Below, piece by piece: positions 62,097-64,000 of a stretch of DNA of 64,000 nucleotides (position 1 is its first letter; every line of letters starts with the position of its first letter). The position numbers were made by a program, and so were the translations under genes. The DNA lies in contig NZ_JBNGOZ010000013.1 of the NCBI RefSeq assembly GCF_050589825.1, positions 59,409 to 123,408 on the forward strand. Direction: 5' to 3'. Under the pieces are notes generated by a model. It saw only the letters and a list, made by a program, of their open reading frames with translations, had not been told where the DNA came from and made no database searches. This stretch comes from Carboxylicivirga longa. GTDB taxonomy: Bacteria; Bacteroidota; Bacteroidia; Bacteroidales; Marinilabiliaceae.

Positions 62097-63212
62097 ATGG
62101 AAAACTATATTCTTTCTTTGATTAAAGAAAATAACCGGGTTATTGTTCCTAATTTTGGGGCTTTTATTGTAGCTAAGGAAAACGGTTTCTCTGTACTTTT
62201 CAATAATTTTCTGAGCTTTAACGATGGCCTTCTTGTTGATTATATTGTGGAACAAGAAGGTATAGAACGTGCCGAAGCCGAGCAAAAGGTAGATAGCTAT
62301 GTTCAGGATGTTAAACGAAGTTTGGATGCATCAGGAGCATACAATATTGAGGGACTTGGAACCTTTACAAAAGATGCTACCGGTATTTTACGTTTTGAGC
62401 AAAGCCTCGATCTTAATAGCGACCAGGCAGCACCTTTCAAATCTCCATCACCGGCCGATAATGAAGAGCTTTTGGATATTGATAATAATGATTCCGGAAA
62501 GGAGCTTTCAGATGGTGAACCTGCACAATTGCCCGAAACTTCGCTGAATGAACAAACACCCATTGCCGAATTTGAGGAAGAGGATGTAGTGGAAGATGAA
62601 AAGCATGCTAAAGTCGACAATGAACGCCCTAGTATCGAAGCAAAGGTATCTGAGAAAGCAATAGCGGGGTCAGCCAGTAAGTATTACATTGATGATGAAG
62701 ACAAGGGAAAACGTAAGCAGACGGTTATCTTTTTTTGGTTGCTCTTTGTGTTACTGCCATTGATCGGTTTCTCTGTTTATTTTTTCTTTTTCAGAGATAA
62801 CCAACCTGCTGAAACCAAACAGCAAATAGCAACAGAGATTCGCGAGGTACCTGCCCCTGACAATGACCTACCCGCAGATAATTCAGCAGTGGCTATCGAA
62901 GAAGGCCCCACAGAGGCGGTTGCACCTGCAGAACCCGCGAAGAAGGAGGAGGTAACAAAGCCGGTAGAAGAGCCCAAGGTGAATAAACCACATCAGCTGA
63001 TTGTGGGTAGTTTTAGCTCGGAGGCCAATGCGCAAAGGATGATACAGAACCTGCATAAGAAGGGGTATGCGCAGGCATTCTGGTTTAAGCATAACAATCA
63101 TTACCTCGTTAGTCTTGAACCCTTTGCTCACCTATACGAAGCGCAGGCCCGTCAGGAAGAGATCTTACAAGGTCAGAAAATGGAAAGCTGGATTATTACT
63201 AAGCGTGACTAA
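62097..63212 (+). CDS. HU-CCDC81-like and SPOR domain membrane protein
   Basis: 371 residues. Residues about 1-100 carry an HU/IHF-like DNA-binding fold of the Bacteroidota CCDC81 type (VIVPNFGAFIVAKENG, then NIEGLGTFTKDATG). An acidic linker follows (about 110-205), then one membrane helix (209-233), a Pro/Glu-rich periplasmic linker and a C-terminal SPOR domain (297-371, HQLIVGSFSSEANAQRM). SPOR binds denuded septal peptidoglycan. The layout would tie DNA or a partner at the membrane to the division site. Confidence 0.88.
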   Translation: MENYILSLIKENNRVIVPNFGAFIVAKENGFSVLFNNFLSFNDGLLVDYIVEQEGIERAEAEQKVDSYVQDVKRSLDASGAYNIEGLGTFTKDATGILRFEQSLDLNSDQAAPFKSPSPADNEELLDIDNNDSGKELSDGEPAQLPETSLNEQTPIAEFEEEDVVEDEKHAKVDNERPSIEAKVSEKAIAGSASKYYIDDEDKGKRKQTVIFFWLLFVLLPLIGFSVYFFFFRDNQPAETKQQIATEIREVPAPDNDLPADNSAVAIEEGPTEAVAPAEPAKKEEVTKPVEEPKVNKPHQLIVGSFSSEANAQRMIQNLHKKGYAQAFWFKHNNHYLVSLEPFAHLYEAQARQEEILQGQKMESWIITKRD

Positions 63213-63366
63213 GGGTTAATTAACTATGTGATAGTGTTTTGGTTAGACGTGTTTTTGGATTGTATTTATGAAGTATATCGTTTAGGTTGTGGGCAAGCAG
63301 AAAGACGCAATCATATTGAAGTTGTATTTATCATACATTTATTAACCAATAATAAAATGCCTTATC

Positions 63367-63885
63367 ATGAAAACTTTAAAATTTCTAGTGTTTTGTATTC
63401 TATCATTTAGTGTTTTATCGTGTGACAATGATGAAAATAACGAAGCTAATCGCCTAAGTGTTGAAGAATATATTGACCATTTAAAAGCAGGAAAATATGA
63501 TTCACTTGAATTACCAAATTTTACATCGAAAGATATTCCTGCGCTACTTAAATATAGAAATGAAACTCAAATGATAGAAGATTTTCCAGTAAATGGAATT
63601 TCATCATTTTATATGCCCGAGTGTCCTTTAGGTATGTATGCTTTATGGACAATTGAATCAATACGAGCTGTAGCTATTGACAGTGAATATTTAATTGGTA
63701 GATTTCCATCTCAAAACCCTATTGTTAAGAAAAAAGGAGATGCTTTTGAAGTTGAATCAGGTAGTGAAATACAAAAAATTGTAGCTAAAGCATATTTTGA
63801 TTGGTGGGCAGAAAATAAGAATTTGGACTTTGCAAAGTTTAAAAACACTGACCCTCTTAGTGAAACAGATTATACTTGGCATTAG
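63367..63885 (+). CDS. DUF4943-like lipoprotein
   Basis: 172 residues. A lipoprotein signal (FSVLSC, Cys about 19) is followed by a compact domain with SVEEYIDHLKAGKYDS, YMPECPLGMYALWTIESIR and GRFPSQNP. I place it near DUF4943 of Bacteroidota from memory; no function is known. Its codon use is distinctly A/T-rich compared with the SPOR gene before it. The 115 bases after it include TACAACAATGGCTAAT, similar in style to cassette boundaries, so it may be acquired. Confidence 0.7.
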   Translation: MKTLKFLVFCILSFSVLSCDNDENNEANRLSVEEYIDHLKAGKYDSLELPNFTSKDIPALLKYRNETQMIEDFPVNGISSFYMPECPLGMYALWTIESIRAVAIDSEYLIGRFPSQNPIVKKKGDAFEVESGSEIQKIVAKAYFDWWAENKNLDFAKFKNTDPLSETDYTWH

Positions 63886-64000
63886 AATAATAAATGCCAG
63901 GGTACAACAATGGCTAATAAAGCATCGTTAGTTTGTGGTTTACTAAATACGTATCAAAGTAAATAGTTAAACATGATTATTTACTTTAGGTATAAAAGCT

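Noticed and set aside
1..64000. tRNA, rRNA, CRISPR array or insertion sequence
   Set aside because: I looked for T-loop-like words, regular direct repeats with spacers and transposase frames on both strands and saw none that hold up.

Overview
This is a chromosomal window from a member of the Bacteroidota, probably a Bacteroidales/Marinilabiliales-type bacterium. The evidence is Bacteroidota promoter elements (TTG about 20 bases upstream of TAnnTTTG) before several genes, lineage-typical proteins (DUF4292 lipoprotein, a CCDC81/HU-like plus SPOR protein, a TonB-dependent receptor, GH92 mannosidase, Asp in the third metal position of YbeY) and little Shine-Dalgarno signal. No rRNA, tRNA, CRISPR array or insertion sequence was seen.

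Layout. 0-13 kb: the end of a TonB-dependent receptor, a C-terminal processing protease, a YeiB-like membrane protein, polA, queD with an ArsR-type regulator, polyprenyl diphosphate synthase, and a dtd-mazG-deoC operon. 13-29 kb: lplA, then an almost unbroken minus-strand run (uvrC, ade, mnmG, ybeY, an anti-sigma-type ATPase, an EnvC-like factor, a DUF4292 lipoprotein, a TPR lipoprotein, dut, a flippase, ruvB, a lone receiver domain, nadA). 29-34 kb: mostly plus-strand genes (rpiB, lutB, rrf2, hemW, a CDF exporter). 34-51 kb: methionine/threonine genes hom and metY, GH92, Na/Pi symporter, recJ, lipB-lipA, Dcp-like peptidase, AI-2E-type permease, ribF. 51.2-54.3 kb: an AT-rich accessory island of same-strand small genes (VOC, AraC, ParDE, DUF2442 and a broken DUF4160) separated by palindrome-rich spacers that resemble gene-cassette recombination sites. 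54-64 kb: a LiaF-like protein, a GH20-like protein, a serine hydrolase, mgtE, rsmA, two overlapping UPF0104 membrane proteins, the HU/SPOR protein and an AT-rich lipoprotein.

Three observations stand out. (1) Two parS sites (17864 and 32071) plus a third near-match (17644), a transcription-direction switch at the 459-base nadA-rpiB gap, and a sign change in strand composition between 14 and 32 kb together suggest that the window spans the chromosome's replication origin. No DnaA-box cluster was found. (2) metY is preceded by an eight-codon reading frame in which five codons are Met, followed by mutually exclusive hairpins. This has the architecture of ribosome-mediated attenuation, which would be a methionine-sensing leader in Bacteroidota. 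(3) A 39-residue membrane peptide gene with its own terminator lies divergent from that leader, in what looks like an empty gap.

Many genes form housekeeping units. lplA, lipA and lipB cover lipoate salvage and synthesis. uvrC, ruvB, polA and recJ cover DNA repair. hom and metY belong to aspartate-family amino-acid synthesis. rsmA-mgtE is a tight pair.
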